Shown here: positions 9,178 through 17,582 of the stretch, one piece after another
How the letters are laid out: every line of letters starts with the position of its first letter
How positions within the stretch are numbered: the first letter of the stretch is position 1
NCBI RefSeq assembly: GCF_016803135.1
Contig: NZ_JAEVFE010000008.1
Span: 28,626 to 92,625 of the forward strand
Reading direction: 5' to 3'
Origin: Altererythrobacter sp. C41
Lineage (GTDB): Bacteria > Pseudomonadota > Alphaproteobacteria > Sphingomonadales > Sphingomonadaceae
DNA: 64,000 bases
Position numbers and translations under genes: made by a program
Notes under the pieces: model-generated
The model's input: the letters and a program-made list of their open reading frames with translations, nothing else
What the model was told of the DNA's origin: nothing
The model's database searches: none

Positions 9178-9208
9178 ATAATGTTCCCTTTTTGTTCCAG
9201 CCTGTCAA
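9178..9208 (-). promoter_or_regulatory. SOS promoter with LexA operator
   Basis: Read on the minus strand: TTGACA at 9208-9203, the alphaproteobacterial LexA box GAAC-AAAAAGG-GAAC at 9197-9183 (both half-sites perfect), then CATTAT at 9183-9178. The operator sits in the -35/-10 spacer, where LexA binding would block RNA polymerase. Spacing to CATTAT is 19 bases, slightly long; AACATT at 17 bases is the alternative. Confidence 0.75.
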
Positions 9209-9425
9209 GCGCTATTGTGCCGGGGTTCGCGATTCCTGCGGCGAATCGAGGGTGGATTCTTCCCTCGATCCCGGCTAAAGGCGCGCCCGCGGGGCGATTC
9301 CCGGACTCTGTCGGTCCGGTTTCAGCCACGCAAATCCACATGGAGAGCGCCACATACCGGTGCCTGCCGCGGGATCTCCGCACGGGTTCCAGCTCTCCAG
9401 AGGCTCAACCGGAAAGGAAAGACCA

Positions 9426-10190
9426 ATGGCGACTTCTACCGTCACCATGCAGCAATTGATCGAGGCCGGCGCACACTTCGGCCACCAGACCCACCGCTGG
9501 AACCCGCGCATGAAGCCGTACATCTTCGGCGCGCGCAACGGTGTCCACATCATCGACCTGTCGCAGACCGTGCCGCTGTTCTCGCGCGCGCTCGATTTCA
9601 TCGAGCAGACGGTCCGCGCGGGCGGCAAGGTGCTGTTCGTCGGCACCAAGCGTCAGGCTCAGGAGCCGATCGCCGAGGCGGCCCGCGCCGCGGGCCAGCA
9701 CTTCGTCAACCACCGCTGGCTGGGCGGCATGCTCACCAACTGGAAGACGATCTCGGGCTCGATCAAGCGCCTCAAGACGCTCGAAGAGCAGCTTTCCGGC
9801 GACACCTCGGGCTTCACCAAGAAGGAAGTCCTCCAGCTCACCCGCGAGCGCGACAAGCTCGAGCTCTCGCTCGGCGGCATTCGCGACATGGGCGGCATTC
9901 CCGACGTCATGTTCGTGATCGACGCGAACAAGGAAGATCTGGCGATCAAGGAAGCCAACGTGCTCGGCATTCCGGTCGTCGCGGTCCTCGACACCAACGT
10001 CAATCCGAGCGGCATCGCTTTTCCGGTGCCCGGCAACGACGATGCCAGCCGTGCCGTGCGCCTCTACTGCGACGCCGTGCGCGACGCGGCGATCGCGGGC
10101 CGTGGCGGCAAGGTCGCCGATTCGGGTGACGACGTGGGTGCGATGGAAGTGCCGCCCGCGGAAGCCGCGGCTTCCGAAGCGGCTGCCTGA
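9426..10190 (+). CDS. rpsB: 30S ribosomal protein S2
   Basis: 254 residues. The S2 hallmarks are [53 protein letters not shown] and [24 protein letters not shown]. The ATG at 9426 follows GGAAAGGAAAGACC, a good ribosome-binding site; an in-frame upstream reading has no family support. It pairs with tsf 86 bases downstream, the near-universal rpsB-tsf operon. Confidence 0.99.
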   Translation: MATSTVTMQQLIEAGAHFGHQTHRWNPRMKPYIFGARNGVHIIDLSQTVPLFSRALDFIEQTVRAGGKVLFVGTKRQAQEPIAEAARAAGQHFVNHRWLGGMLTNWKTISGSIKRLKTLEEQLSGDTSGFTKKEVLQLTRERDKLELSLGGIRDMGGIPDVMFVIDANKEDLAIKEANVLGIPVVAVLDTNVNPSGIAFPVPGNDDASRAVRLYCDAVRDAAIAGRGGKVADSGDDVGAMEVPPAEAAASEAAA

Positions 10191-10276
10191 GCTTCCACAC
10201 GGCCGTCACAAACACGACCTAGTGCGCCGGGCCTGAACACGGGCCCGGCGCCCAGAGATTATCAAAGGAAACGACA

Positions 10277-11203
10277 ATGGCTGCATTCACTGCCGCTGAC
10301 GTGAAGGCCCTGCGCGAGAAGACCGGCGCGGGCATGATGGACGCCAAGAAGGCGCTCGAGGAAACCGGCGGCGACATCGAAGCCGCGGTCGACGCGCTGC
10401 GCGCCAAGGGGCTCGCCACCGCGCAGAAGAAGTCGAGCCGCACGGCGGCCGAGGGCCTCGTCGGCGTTGCCGTCGAAGGCACCCGCGGCGTCGCGGTCGA
10501 GGTCAACTCGGAAACCGACTTCGTCGCCAAGAACGACAAGTTCCAGGACTTCGTGCGCAAGGCGACCGAAGTCGCCCTCGGCGTCGAGGGTGACGATATC
10601 GAGGCGCTGAAAGCTGCCGCCTATCCCGATGGCGGCACCGTGGCGGACAAGCTGACCGACAACGTCGCGACCATCGGCGAGAACCAGCAGCTCCGCCGGA
10701 TGAAGACGGTCTCGGTCGCCAAGGGCGTGGTCGTGCCCTACGTCCACAACGCCGCCGCGCCGAACCTGGGCAAGATCGGCGTGCTCGTCGCGCTCGAGAG
10801 CGAGGCCGACGCCGGCACGCTCGAAGCGCTTGGCAAGCAGCTCGCCATGCACATCGCCGCGGCATTCCCGCAGGCACTCGACGCCGACGGCCTCGACGCC
10901 GAAGTGATCGAGCGCGAGCGCAAGATCGCTGCAGAGAAGGCGGCCGAAAGCGGCAAGCCGGCCGAAGTGCAGGCGAAGATGGTCGACGGCGCGGTGAAGA
11001 AGTTCGCCAAGGAAAACGCGCTGCTCAGCCAGCTCTTCGTGATGGACAACAAGACCCCGATCTCCGACGTCGTTGCCAAGGCCGGCAAGGACGCGGGTAG
11101 CGAGATCGTGCTCAAGGACTATGTCCGCTTCCAGCTCGGTGAAGGCATCGAGAAGGAAGAGAGCGACTTCGCAGCGGAGGTCGCCGCAGCCGTCGCCGGC
11201 TGA
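10277..11203 (+). CDS. tsf: Elongation factor Ts
   Basis: Nucleotide exchange factor for EF-Tu. 308 residues. The N-terminal UBA-like domain has the signature [16 protein letters not shown], followed by [12 protein letters not shown] and the dimerisation/core region ([17 protein letters not shown], then QLFVMDNK). Second gene of the rpsB-tsf operon, with a GC-rich terminator 27 bases after its stop. Confidence 0.99.
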   Translation: MAAFTAADVKALREKTGAGMMDAKKALEETGGDIEAAVDALRAKGLATAQKKSSRTAAEGLVGVAVEGTRGVAVEVNSETDFVAKNDKFQDFVRKATEVALGVEGDDIEALKAAAYPDGGTVADKLTDNVATIGENQQLRRMKTVSVAKGVVVPYVHNAAAPNLGKIGVLVALESEADAGTLEALGKQLAMHIAAAFPQALDADGLDAEVIERERKIAAEKAAESGKPAEVQAKMVDGAVKKFAKENALLSQLFVMDNKTPISDVVAKAGKDAGSEIVLKDYVRFQLGEGIEKEESDFAAEVAAAVAG

Positions 11204-11229
11204 TCGACCGAACGAGCGAGCGAAATTCG

Positions 11230-11260
11230 CGGCCGCCGGACCTCGGTTCGGCGGCCGTTT
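11230..11260 (+). terminator. Terminator of the rpsB-tsf operon
   Basis: Perfect 9-bp stem CGGCCGCCG (11230-11238) / CGGCGGCCG (11249-11257), followed by TTTTCG. Confidence 0.85.
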
Positions 11261-11290
11261 TCGTATGCGCGCGCCGACTTGTGGAGGCTT

Positions 11291-12142
11291 TCAGCGGCCC
11301 GCCGGAACGAGTTCGATAAGCCACATTTCTGGCCGGGAGAACAGCCGGAACGGGAGCACGCTGGTGCCGAGGCCTGCTGTGGTGACGAGCAGGTTCCCGT
11401 TCTCGCGCGCCGCACCGCAGGCATAGCGATCGCCGTAAGCGGACATCGTCGCCGGGGAGCCGCCCCAGGGATAGCGGATCTGCCCGCAATGGGTGTGCCC
11501 GGCCAGCATGAGCCCGAAGCCTACAGGCAGGTCGGGGAAGGGATCGGGGCTGTGGCTGAGCAGGACCGATCCTCCGCCGAGCCGGTCCATCGCTGCGAGC
11601 GTCGCAGGCAGGTCGGCATGGCCGGTATAGTCGTCGTCGATCCCGCCGATCGCAAGCGGGCCCGCGCGCGCGGCGGCGTTCGCGAGGACGGTGAATCCAG
11701 CTTGCTCCAGCTCGCGGCGGACGGCCGCGATGCCGAACCAGTGATCGTGATTGCCGAGCACCGCGATCTTGCCGGACGGCGCCTCCAGCGCGGCCAGCGG
11801 AGCGATCGCCGCCTCCGCAGGATAGAGCCGGGTCGCGGTGCGTTTCTCGCTGACGAAATCGCCGGCGATCAGCACCACGTCGGGCCGAAGCGCGTTCGCC
11901 TGCTGGACGATTCGTGCCAGCCGCTCCGGCGGCATGTCGGGGCCGGCGACGTGAATGTCGGAAAGCAGGAGCAGACGCATCGGCGGAGTGTCCGAGGGAA
12001 TACCCTTGATCCTGGCGGTGAGGCGCATGACGTGGGGCCCGGCCACCGTGTCGCTCCAGGCCTTCGCCGTCAGCGCCGCCACGGCGGCCAGCAGCATGAC
12101 GAGCGCCCAGCGCAGCGCACGCCATGGCGATCCTCTTCCCAT
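11291..12142 (-). CDS. Membrane-anchored metallophosphoesterase
   Basis: 283 residues. A single N-terminal hydrophobic helix (ALRWALVMLLAAVAALTA) is followed by a calcineurin-like fold with all metal-binding motifs in order: LLSDIHVAG, LIAGDFVSEK, AVLGNHDHWFG, LLSHSPDP and LAGHTHCGQ. The arrangement matches the YaeI/YkuE-type phosphodiesterases that act on membrane-associated phosphoester substrates; the real substrate cannot be read from sequence. It is convergent with tsf and divergent from pyrH. Confidence 0.88.
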   Translation of the reverse strand: MGRGSPWRALRWALVMLLAAVAALTAKAWSDTVAGPHVMRLTARIKGIPSDTPPMRLLLLSDIHVAGPDMPPERLARIVQQANALRPDVVLIAGDFVSEKRTATRLYPAEAAIAPLAALEAPSGKIAVLGNHDHWFGIAAVRRELEQAGFTVLANAAARAGPLAIGGIDDDYTGHADLPATLAAMDRLGGGSVLLSHSPDPFPDLPVGFGLMLAGHTHCGQIRYPWGGSPATMSAYGDRYACGAARENGNLLVTTAGLGTSVLPFRLFSRPEMWLIELVPAGR

Positions 12143-12225
12143 GACCGGCTTTCCCTTTGCGCACGGGGGGCGAGGCGGCTAAGGACGCCGGCAACCCGCA
12201 AGTGAATCCGGAAACCCCATCGCCT

Positions 12226-12948
12226 ATGTCATCCCCCAAATACAAGCGCATACTGCTCAAGCTTTCGGGCGAGGTGCTGATGGGGGATCAGCAGTTCGGC
12301 ATCGATCCCGCATTCGTCTCCGAACTGGCTCAGGAAGTGAAGGCGGCCAAGGATACCGGGCTGGAGCTGTGCCTGGTGATCGGCGGCGGCAACATCTTCC
12401 GCGGCATGGCCGGCGCGGCGCAGGGAATGGATCGCGCCCAGGCCGACTACATGGGCATGCTCGCGACGGTGATGAACGCCTTGGCAATGCAGAGCGCGCT
12501 GGAGCAGCTCGGCGTCCCGACCCGCGTGCAGTCCGCGATCGAGATGGACAAGGTGTGCGAACCGGTGATCCGCCGCCGGGCCGAGCGGCATCTGGAGAAG
12601 GGCCGGGTGGTGATCTTCGCCGCCGGCGTCGGCGCGCCCTATTTCACCACCGACAGCGGAGCCGCGCTGCGCGCCGCTGAAATGCGCTGCGACGCCCTGT
12701 TCAAAGGCACGAGCGTAGACGGCATCTACGACGCAGATCCGAAGACGAACGCTTCGGCAAAGCGTTTCGACACGGTCAGTTACGATAAGGTTCTGGCAAA
12801 CAATCTCAAAGTGATGGACGCTTCCGCCGTGGCGCTCTGCCGCGACAACCGGATTCCGATCGTGGTCTTTTCGATCCGCGAAAAGGGTAATCTGGCGCGG
12901 GTGCTCGCCGGTTACGGCGTCCGCACGGTAGTGAAAGAGGAAGCCTGA
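12226..12948 (+). CDS. pyrH: UMP kinase
   Basis: Phosphorylates UMP to UDP for pyrimidine nucleotide supply. 240 residues of the amino-acid-kinase fold: [53 protein letters not shown] and [14 protein letters not shown]. Start ATG 12226 gives the normal length; the in-frame upstream region to 12157 is not family-like. It lies 3 bases before frr in the conserved pyrH-frr pair. Confidence 0.98.
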   Translation: MSSPKYKRILLKLSGEVLMGDQQFGIDPAFVSELAQEVKAAKDTGLELCLVIGGGNIFRGMAGAAQGMDRAQADYMGMLATVMNALAMQSALEQLGVPTRVQSAIEMDKVCEPVIRRRAERHLEKGRVVIFAAGVGAPYFTTDSGAALRAAEMRCDALFKGTSVDGIYDADPKTNASAKRFDTVSYDKVLANNLKVMDASAVALCRDNRIPIVVFSIREKGNLARVLAGYGVRTVVKEEA

Positions 12949-12951
12949 CGA

Positions 12952-13509
12952 ATGGCGAAGTACGACAAGAACGACATCGAGCGCCGCATGCAGGGCGCGG
13001 TGGACAGTCTGAAGAGCGATCTTTCCGGTCTGCGCACCGGACGTGCCAACACCAGCCTGCTCGATCCGGTGCAGGTCGAGGTCTACGGGTCGATGATGCC
13101 GCTGAACCAGGTGGCGACGGTCAACGCGCCCGAGCCGCGCATGCTGGCCGTGCAGGTGTGGGACAAGGCCAACGTGACCGCGGTGGAGAAGGGGATCGCG
13201 CATGCGAATCTCGGCCTCAACCCGATGATCGACGGGCAGACCATCCGCCTCCCGCTGCCCGACCTGACGGAAGAGCGCCGCCGCGAGCTGGCCAAGATCG
13301 CCGGCAAGTATGCGGAGAACGCCAAGATCGCGATCCGCAACGTGCGCCGTGACGGCATGGAAGCGCTCAAGGAAGACGAGAAGAAGAAGGAAATCTCCGA
13401 GGACGACCGCAAGCGCGGCGAGGACGAGGTGCAGAAGCTGACCGACAAGTACGTCGCCGACGCCGATGCCGCCGCCGCGCAGAAGGAAAAGGAAATCCTG
13501 ACCCAGTGA
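12952..13509 (+). CDS. frr: Ribosome recycling factor
   Basis: Splits post-termination ribosomes together with EF-G. 185 residues, the exact family size, with the three-helix-bundle blocks [36 protein letters not shown] and the Arg/Glu-rich C-terminal helices ([18 protein letters not shown]). It directly follows pyrH. A 185-base gap with short inverted repeats separates it from uppS. Confidence 0.98.
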   Translation: MAKYDKNDIERRMQGAVDSLKSDLSGLRTGRANTSLLDPVQVEVYGSMMPLNQVATVNAPEPRMLAVQVWDKANVTAVEKGIAHANLGLNPMIDGQTIRLPLPDLTEERRRELAKIAGKYAENAKIAIRNVRRDGMEALKEDEKKKEISEDDRKRGEDEVQKLTDKYVADADAAAAQKEKEILTQ

Positions 13510-13694
13510 GGGAGATCGGACGACCTTCCCCCTCCTGTCGCCCTTTCGGGGCGGCTTCGCTTCCAGAGGAAGGGCAGTGAGACTTGGCGAACCGAAGGTG
13601 ATCCTGGTCGCAGCGGAGTGGTGCGGATGTCGCGCCCGCCGCGTCGCGCCGTGCCGCCGTACCTTGATCCCTTCCTCCCGAGAGGAGCGGGGAA

Positions 13695-14381
13695 ATGGCT
13701 GACGACACCCCGGCACAGGCCTGCCATGTCGCCATCATCATGGACGGCAACGGCCGCTGGGCGAAGCGCCGGCACCTGCCGCGCGCGCTCGGCCATCAGC
13801 GCGGCGTGGAGGCGGTGCGCACGCTCGTGCGCGGTCTCTCGAATACGGGCATCGAATGCCTGACGCTCTACGCTTTCAGTTCCGAGAACTGGAAGCGGCC
13901 CGGCGAAGAGGTCGACGACCTGATGAACCTCATGCGCAAGTTCGTGAAATCGGACTTGCCGGAATTCATCGCAAATGACGTCAAGCTCAAGATTATCGGT
14001 GATTGGCAGGGGCTTGCGCCCGATATCGTTGCAATGCTCGAAGATGCGCTGGCGAAGACCAGCGGTGGCGCTCGCACGCTGGCCGTCGCGCTCAACTACG
14101 GATCGCAGCAGGAGATCGCGCGCGCCGCAGCCAAGGCCGCGTCTGAAGGCGAGATTACGCCTGAGACGATCGCGGCGCATCTCGATACTGCCGACCTGCC
14201 GCCGCTCGACCTGCTGATCCGCACGAGCGGAGAGGTGCGGCTGTCGAACTTCCTGCTGTGGCAAGCCGCCTATGCCGAGATGATCTTCGTCGATACGCTA
14301 TGGCCCGACTTCACGCCCGAGCACCTGCAGAACGCGTTGGACGATTTCGCGCGAAGGGAGCGCCGTTATGGCGGCCGGTGA
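13695..14381 (+). CDS. uppS: Isoprenyl transferase (undecaprenyl pyrophosphate synthase)
   Basis: Makes the C55 lipid carrier for peptidoglycan and polysaccharide. 228 residues; HVAIIMDGNGRWAKRR carries the catalytic Asp and phosphate-binding residues, followed by TLYAFSSENWKRP, LNYGSQQEI and DLLIRTSGEVRLSNFLLWQ. Starts at ATG 13695 after GAGGAGCGGGGAA. First of a tight run with cdsA, dxr and rseP. Confidence 0.97.
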   Translation: MADDTPAQACHVAIIMDGNGRWAKRRHLPRALGHQRGVEAVRTLVRGLSNTGIECLTLYAFSSENWKRPGEEVDDLMNLMRKFVKSDLPEFIANDVKLKIIGDWQGLAPDIVAMLEDALAKTSGGARTLAVALNYGSQQEIARAAAKAASEGEITPETIAAHLDTADLPPLDLLIRTSGEVRLSNFLLWQAAYAEMIFVDTLWPDFTPEHLQNALDDFARRERRYGGR

Positions 14382-14426
14382 CGCTTTCCGTTCCCTGAGC
14401 GTCGTTTCCCACGAGCGAGGAGAGCG

Positions 14427-15155
14427 ATGACTGGTGAGAGCGAACCCGTTCCGCTGAGGACCCGCAGCGCGGACCTGCCGGTGCGTCTGGCCTCGGCAGT
14501 GGTCATGCTGGCGGTCGCAGGCGCCGCGTTCTGGCAGGGTGGGCGGGTCTTCGACTTGTTCGTCGGTATCGTCGCGCTGGTCTGCTTCGCAGAGTTCGTG
14601 GTGCTCGTATCCCGCGCGACGGCGAACGTGCCCTACCGGCTCGCCGCACTGATTGCGGGTGCGCTCTACATCGGCATGGCCGCCGGTATCCTGGTCGGGG
14701 CGGCGGACTTCCTGATCGTGCTCGTGCTCGGCGTCACGATCTTCACCGACACCGGCGCCTACTTCACCGGGCGCGCCATCGGCGGACCGAAGATCGCACC
14801 GCGCGTGAGCCCGTCGAAAACCTGGGCCGGGCTACTGGGCGGAATGGCCGCCTCGGCCCTGTGGGTCGTGCTGTGGGTGGTCGCGATCGATTCGAGCGTT
14901 TCATGGCTGGGCCCGCGCTTCGAACTCGGCCTGGATCTCGATGCGCAGAACCTCGGCGGCGCCGCGCTGCTTGGCGCGGGGCTCGCGGTTCTGGCGCAGG
15001 CTGGCGACTTCTTCGAAAGCTGGCTCAAGCGGCGCGCGGGCGTGAAGGACAGCTCCCACCTGATCCCGGGCCACGGCGGCGTGTTCGACCGGGTGGACGG
15101 GCTGCTGCCCGTGGCAATCGCGGTCGGCATGCTTGCGGCGAGCATCGCCAATTGA
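14427..15155 (+). CDS. cdsA: Phosphatidate cytidylyltransferase
   Basis: Produces CDP-diacylglycerol, the substrate of PssA and PgsA, which are both in this window. 242 residues, polytopic. The family signature lies in the C-terminal half: TDTGAYFTGRAIGGPKIAP, SPSKTWAG, and KDSSHLIPGHGGVFDRVDG. ATG 14427 follows CGAGGAGAGCG. Its TGA stop overlaps the TTG start of dxr. Confidence 0.97.
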   Translation: MTGESEPVPLRTRSADLPVRLASAVVMLAVAGAAFWQGGRVFDLFVGIVALVCFAEFVVLVSRATANVPYRLAALIAGALYIGMAAGILVGAADFLIVLVLGVTIFTDTGAYFTGRAIGGPKIAPRVSPSKTWAGLLGGMAASALWVVLWVVAIDSSVSWLGPRFELGLDLDAQNLGGAALLGAGLAVLAQAGDFFESWLKRRAGVKDSSHLIPGHGGVFDRVDGLLPVAIAVGMLAASIAN

Positions 15156-16315
15156 CACGCTCGATCTCCATTCTCGGCGCGACCGGCTCGGTTGGCGCTT
15201 CGACGCTGGACCTCGTGCGCCGCAACCGCGACGAATGGCGCGTGGTGGCGCTGACAGCCAATTGCAGCGCGCGTGAGCTCGCGGCGCTCGCACGCGAATT
15301 CGAGGCCGAGATCGCGGTGGTCGGCGACGAAGCCTGCCTGAGCGATCTGCGCGAGGCGCTGGCCGGGTCGAGCGTCGCGGCTGCCGGCGGGTCGGCGGCG
15401 CTGTGCGAAGCCGCCTCGCGGCCGGTGGATCTGACGGTCGCGGCGATCGTCGGCTGTGCCGGCCTCCGCCCGACGATGACGGCGATCCGCCGCGGCGGCG
15501 CGATCGCGCTCGCCAACAAGGAAGCGCTGGTCTCGGCAGGCGACGTCATGACCGCCGCCGTCGCCGAGCATGGCGCCACGCTGCTGCCGGTCGATTCGGA
15601 GCACAACGCGATCTTCCAGTGCCTCCAGGGCGGCAGGATCGAGGACGTGCGCACGATTACGCTGACCGCCAGCGGCGGCCCTCTGCGCACCTGGACGGCG
15701 GAGCAGCTCGCTCTTGCCACGCCCGCGCAGGCGGTGGCGCATCCCAACTGGAGCATGGGGGCCAAGATCAGCGTCGATTCGGCGACGATGATGAACAAGG
15801 GGCTCGAATTCATCGAGGCGCATCACCTGTTCCCGGTCGGGCTCGAGGCGCTGCGCATCGTCGTCCATCCGCAGAGCGTCGTGCATTCGATGGTCGAGTA
15901 CCGCGATGGTTCCACCCTGGCGCAGCTCGGCCCCTCCGACATGCGCGTGCCGATCGCCTCGTGCCTCGCATATCCCGCGCGGATGGACACGCCGTGCGCA
16001 CCTCTCGACCTCGCGGCGCTCGGTTCGCTGACGTTCGAGGCGCTCGACGAAGTGCGCTTTCCCGCGACCCGGCTGGCGCGCGAGGCCGCGCATGCCGGCG
16101 GTGCGGCGCCGGCCGTGCTCAACGCGGCCAACGAGATCGCGGTCGCCGCGTTCCTCGCCGGTCAGATGGCGTTCACGCGGATCGCGTTAGTGGTCGAGCA
16201 AACTCTCGAACGTTATACCCCCATGGCACCTTCGAGCCTGGACGACGTTCTCGGTGTCGATGCCGAGGCGCGCAGGCGGGCTCGCGAGCTGCTGGAGACT
16301 ACGCCAATTGGCTGA
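15152..16315 (+). CDS. dxr: 1-deoxy-D-xylulose 5-phosphate reductoisomerase
   Basis: Second step of the MEP isoprenoid pathway, NADPH-dependent. 387 residues from TTG 15152. Signatures: ISILGATGSVGASTLD (NADPH site), ALANKEALVSAG, LPVDSEHNAIFQ (metal-binding D and E), ASGGPLRTW, HPNWSMGAKISVDSATMMNK (catalytic loop), and HPQSVVHSMVEYRDGS. The TTG overlaps the cdsA stop as TTGA; no ATG or GTG nearby gives a complete Rossmann start, so the TTG start is well supported. Confidence 0.97.
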   Translation: MTRSISILGATGSVGASTLDLVRRNRDEWRVVALTANCSARELAALAREFEAEIAVVGDEACLSDLREALAGSSVAAAGGSAALCEAASRPVDLTVAAIVGCAGLRPTMTAIRRGGAIALANKEALVSAGDVMTAAVAEHGATLLPVDSEHNAIFQCLQGGRIEDVRTITLTASGGPLRTWTAEQLALATPAQAVAHPNWSMGAKISVDSATMMNKGLEFIEAHHLFPVGLEALRIVVHPQSVVHSMVEYRDGSTLAQLGPSDMRVPIASCLAYPARMDTPCAPLDLAALGSLTFEALDEVRFPATRLAREAAHAGGAAPAVLNAANEIAVAAFLAGQMAFTRIALVVEQTLERYTPMAPSSLDDVLGVDAEARRRARELLETTPIG

Positions 16316-17447
16316 TTCGCCTTCATTCTGGATGTACATCGTCGGCTTCCTGCTGGTGCTTGGGCCGCTGATCACGATCCACGAGTTCGGTCACTACCTC
16401 GTCGGGCGCCTGTTCGGCGTGCAGGCGGAGGCCTTCTCGGTCGGTTTCGGCAAGGAACTCGCCGGCTGGACCGATCGCCGCGGCACGCGGTGGAAGCTTT
16501 CCGCTCTGCCGCTGGGCGGCTACGTCCAGTTCAAGGGCGACATGAACCCGGCGAGCATTCCCGATCCGGAGAAGATCGCCGCGATCCCCGAGGACGAGCG
16601 CGCCGGGTCCTTCCACTTCAAGCCGCTGTGGCAGCGCGCGCTGATCGTGTTCGCCGGGCCGGCGACGAACATTCTGGTTGCGCTGGCGATCTTCGCGGCG
16701 TTCTTCATGGTCGTCGGCAATCCGGTGCCGGTGGAGACCGACCGTCAACTCACGGTCGCCGAGTTCTCGGAGGGCTCTGCGGCGAAAGAGGCGGGTTTCG
16801 AGGTCGGCGACCGGATCGTCTCGATCGACGGCGAGCGGATGAATGATTTCCGCGACATTCAGGACGCGGTGATGCTCTACCCGGGGCGCACGTTCCAGAT
16901 CGTGGTCGACCGCGATGGGCAGCGCCTGCCGATCAGAGTGACCGCGGATAGCCACCAGGTGACCGACGGGTTCGGCAACACGTCGAAGATCGGCCTGCTC
17001 GGCATCCGCCCTGCGCAGGCGGAATTCGAATTCGAGCGGCAGGGCCCGATCGCCGCGACCGCCATGGCCGTCGATCACAGCATCGGCATCGCGCATATGA
17101 TGGTGACCGGGGTGAAGCAGATCGTCTCCGGAGATCGCTCGGTCCGGGAACTCGGCGGGCCGATCAAGATCGCCAAGTATTCGGGTGAGCAGCTGAGCCT
17201 CGGTCCGCTCGCTTTCATCAACTTCATCGCGTTGATCTCGCTTAATTTGGCATTCATCAACCTCTTGCCAATTCCGGCGCTGGACGGTGGTCATCTGGCT
17301 TTCTACGCGGCAGAGGCTGTCCGCCGGAAGCCGGTCGGCCCGCGCGGACAGGAATTGGCGTTCCGCACCGGCGTTGCGGTGGTGCTCGCGCTGATGGTGT
17401 TCGTCACGATCAACGATCTGGTTTCGCTGCCGATATTCGGGAGCTGA
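16308..17447 (+). CDS. rseP: RIP metalloprotease RseP
   Basis: Intramembrane site-2-type zinc protease that cleaves anti-sigma factors and other single-pass substrates. 379 residues from TTG 16308, which overlaps the end of dxr by 8 bases. Zinc motif HEFGH is at residues 25-29 in the first helix. A single PDZ domain (AKEAGFEVGDRIVSIDGER) follows, and the C-terminal motif NLLPIPALDGGHL supplies the third ligand. Alternative start: ATG 16332. Placement between dxr and bamA is the classic proteobacterial order. Confidence 0.96.
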   Translation: MADSPSFWMYIVGFLLVLGPLITIHEFGHYLVGRLFGVQAEAFSVGFGKELAGWTDRRGTRWKLSALPLGGYVQFKGDMNPASIPDPEKIAAIPEDERAGSFHFKPLWQRALIVFAGPATNILVALAIFAAFFMVVGNPVPVETDRQLTVAEFSEGSAAKEAGFEVGDRIVSIDGERMNDFRDIQDAVMLYPGRTFQIVVDRDGQRLPIRVTADSHQVTDGFGNTSKIGLLGIRPAQAEFEFERQGPIAATAMAVDHSIGIAHMMVTGVKQIVSGDRSVRELGGPIKIAKYSGEQLSLGPLAFINFIALISLNLAFINLLPIPALDGGHLAFYAAEAVRRKPVGPRGQELAFRTGVAVVLALMVFVTINDLVSLPIFGS

Positions 17448-17582
17448 CCGGACCTGGGGGCGGAAAAGCGCGGGGGAATGGTTCCTTCCTTTGCTTGATT
17501 GGGGGCACGGCATCGGGCAAGGGCGGCATTCGCCGTCGCTCCGATGCTTTGGGCAGCGGCCCAGTGGTGCAGTTGGTAAGGA

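Noticed and set aside
9360..9425. Longer N-terminus for ribosomal protein S2
   Set aside because: The in-frame extension lies over the ribosome-binding site region and is not S2-like; ATG 9426 gives the normal protein.
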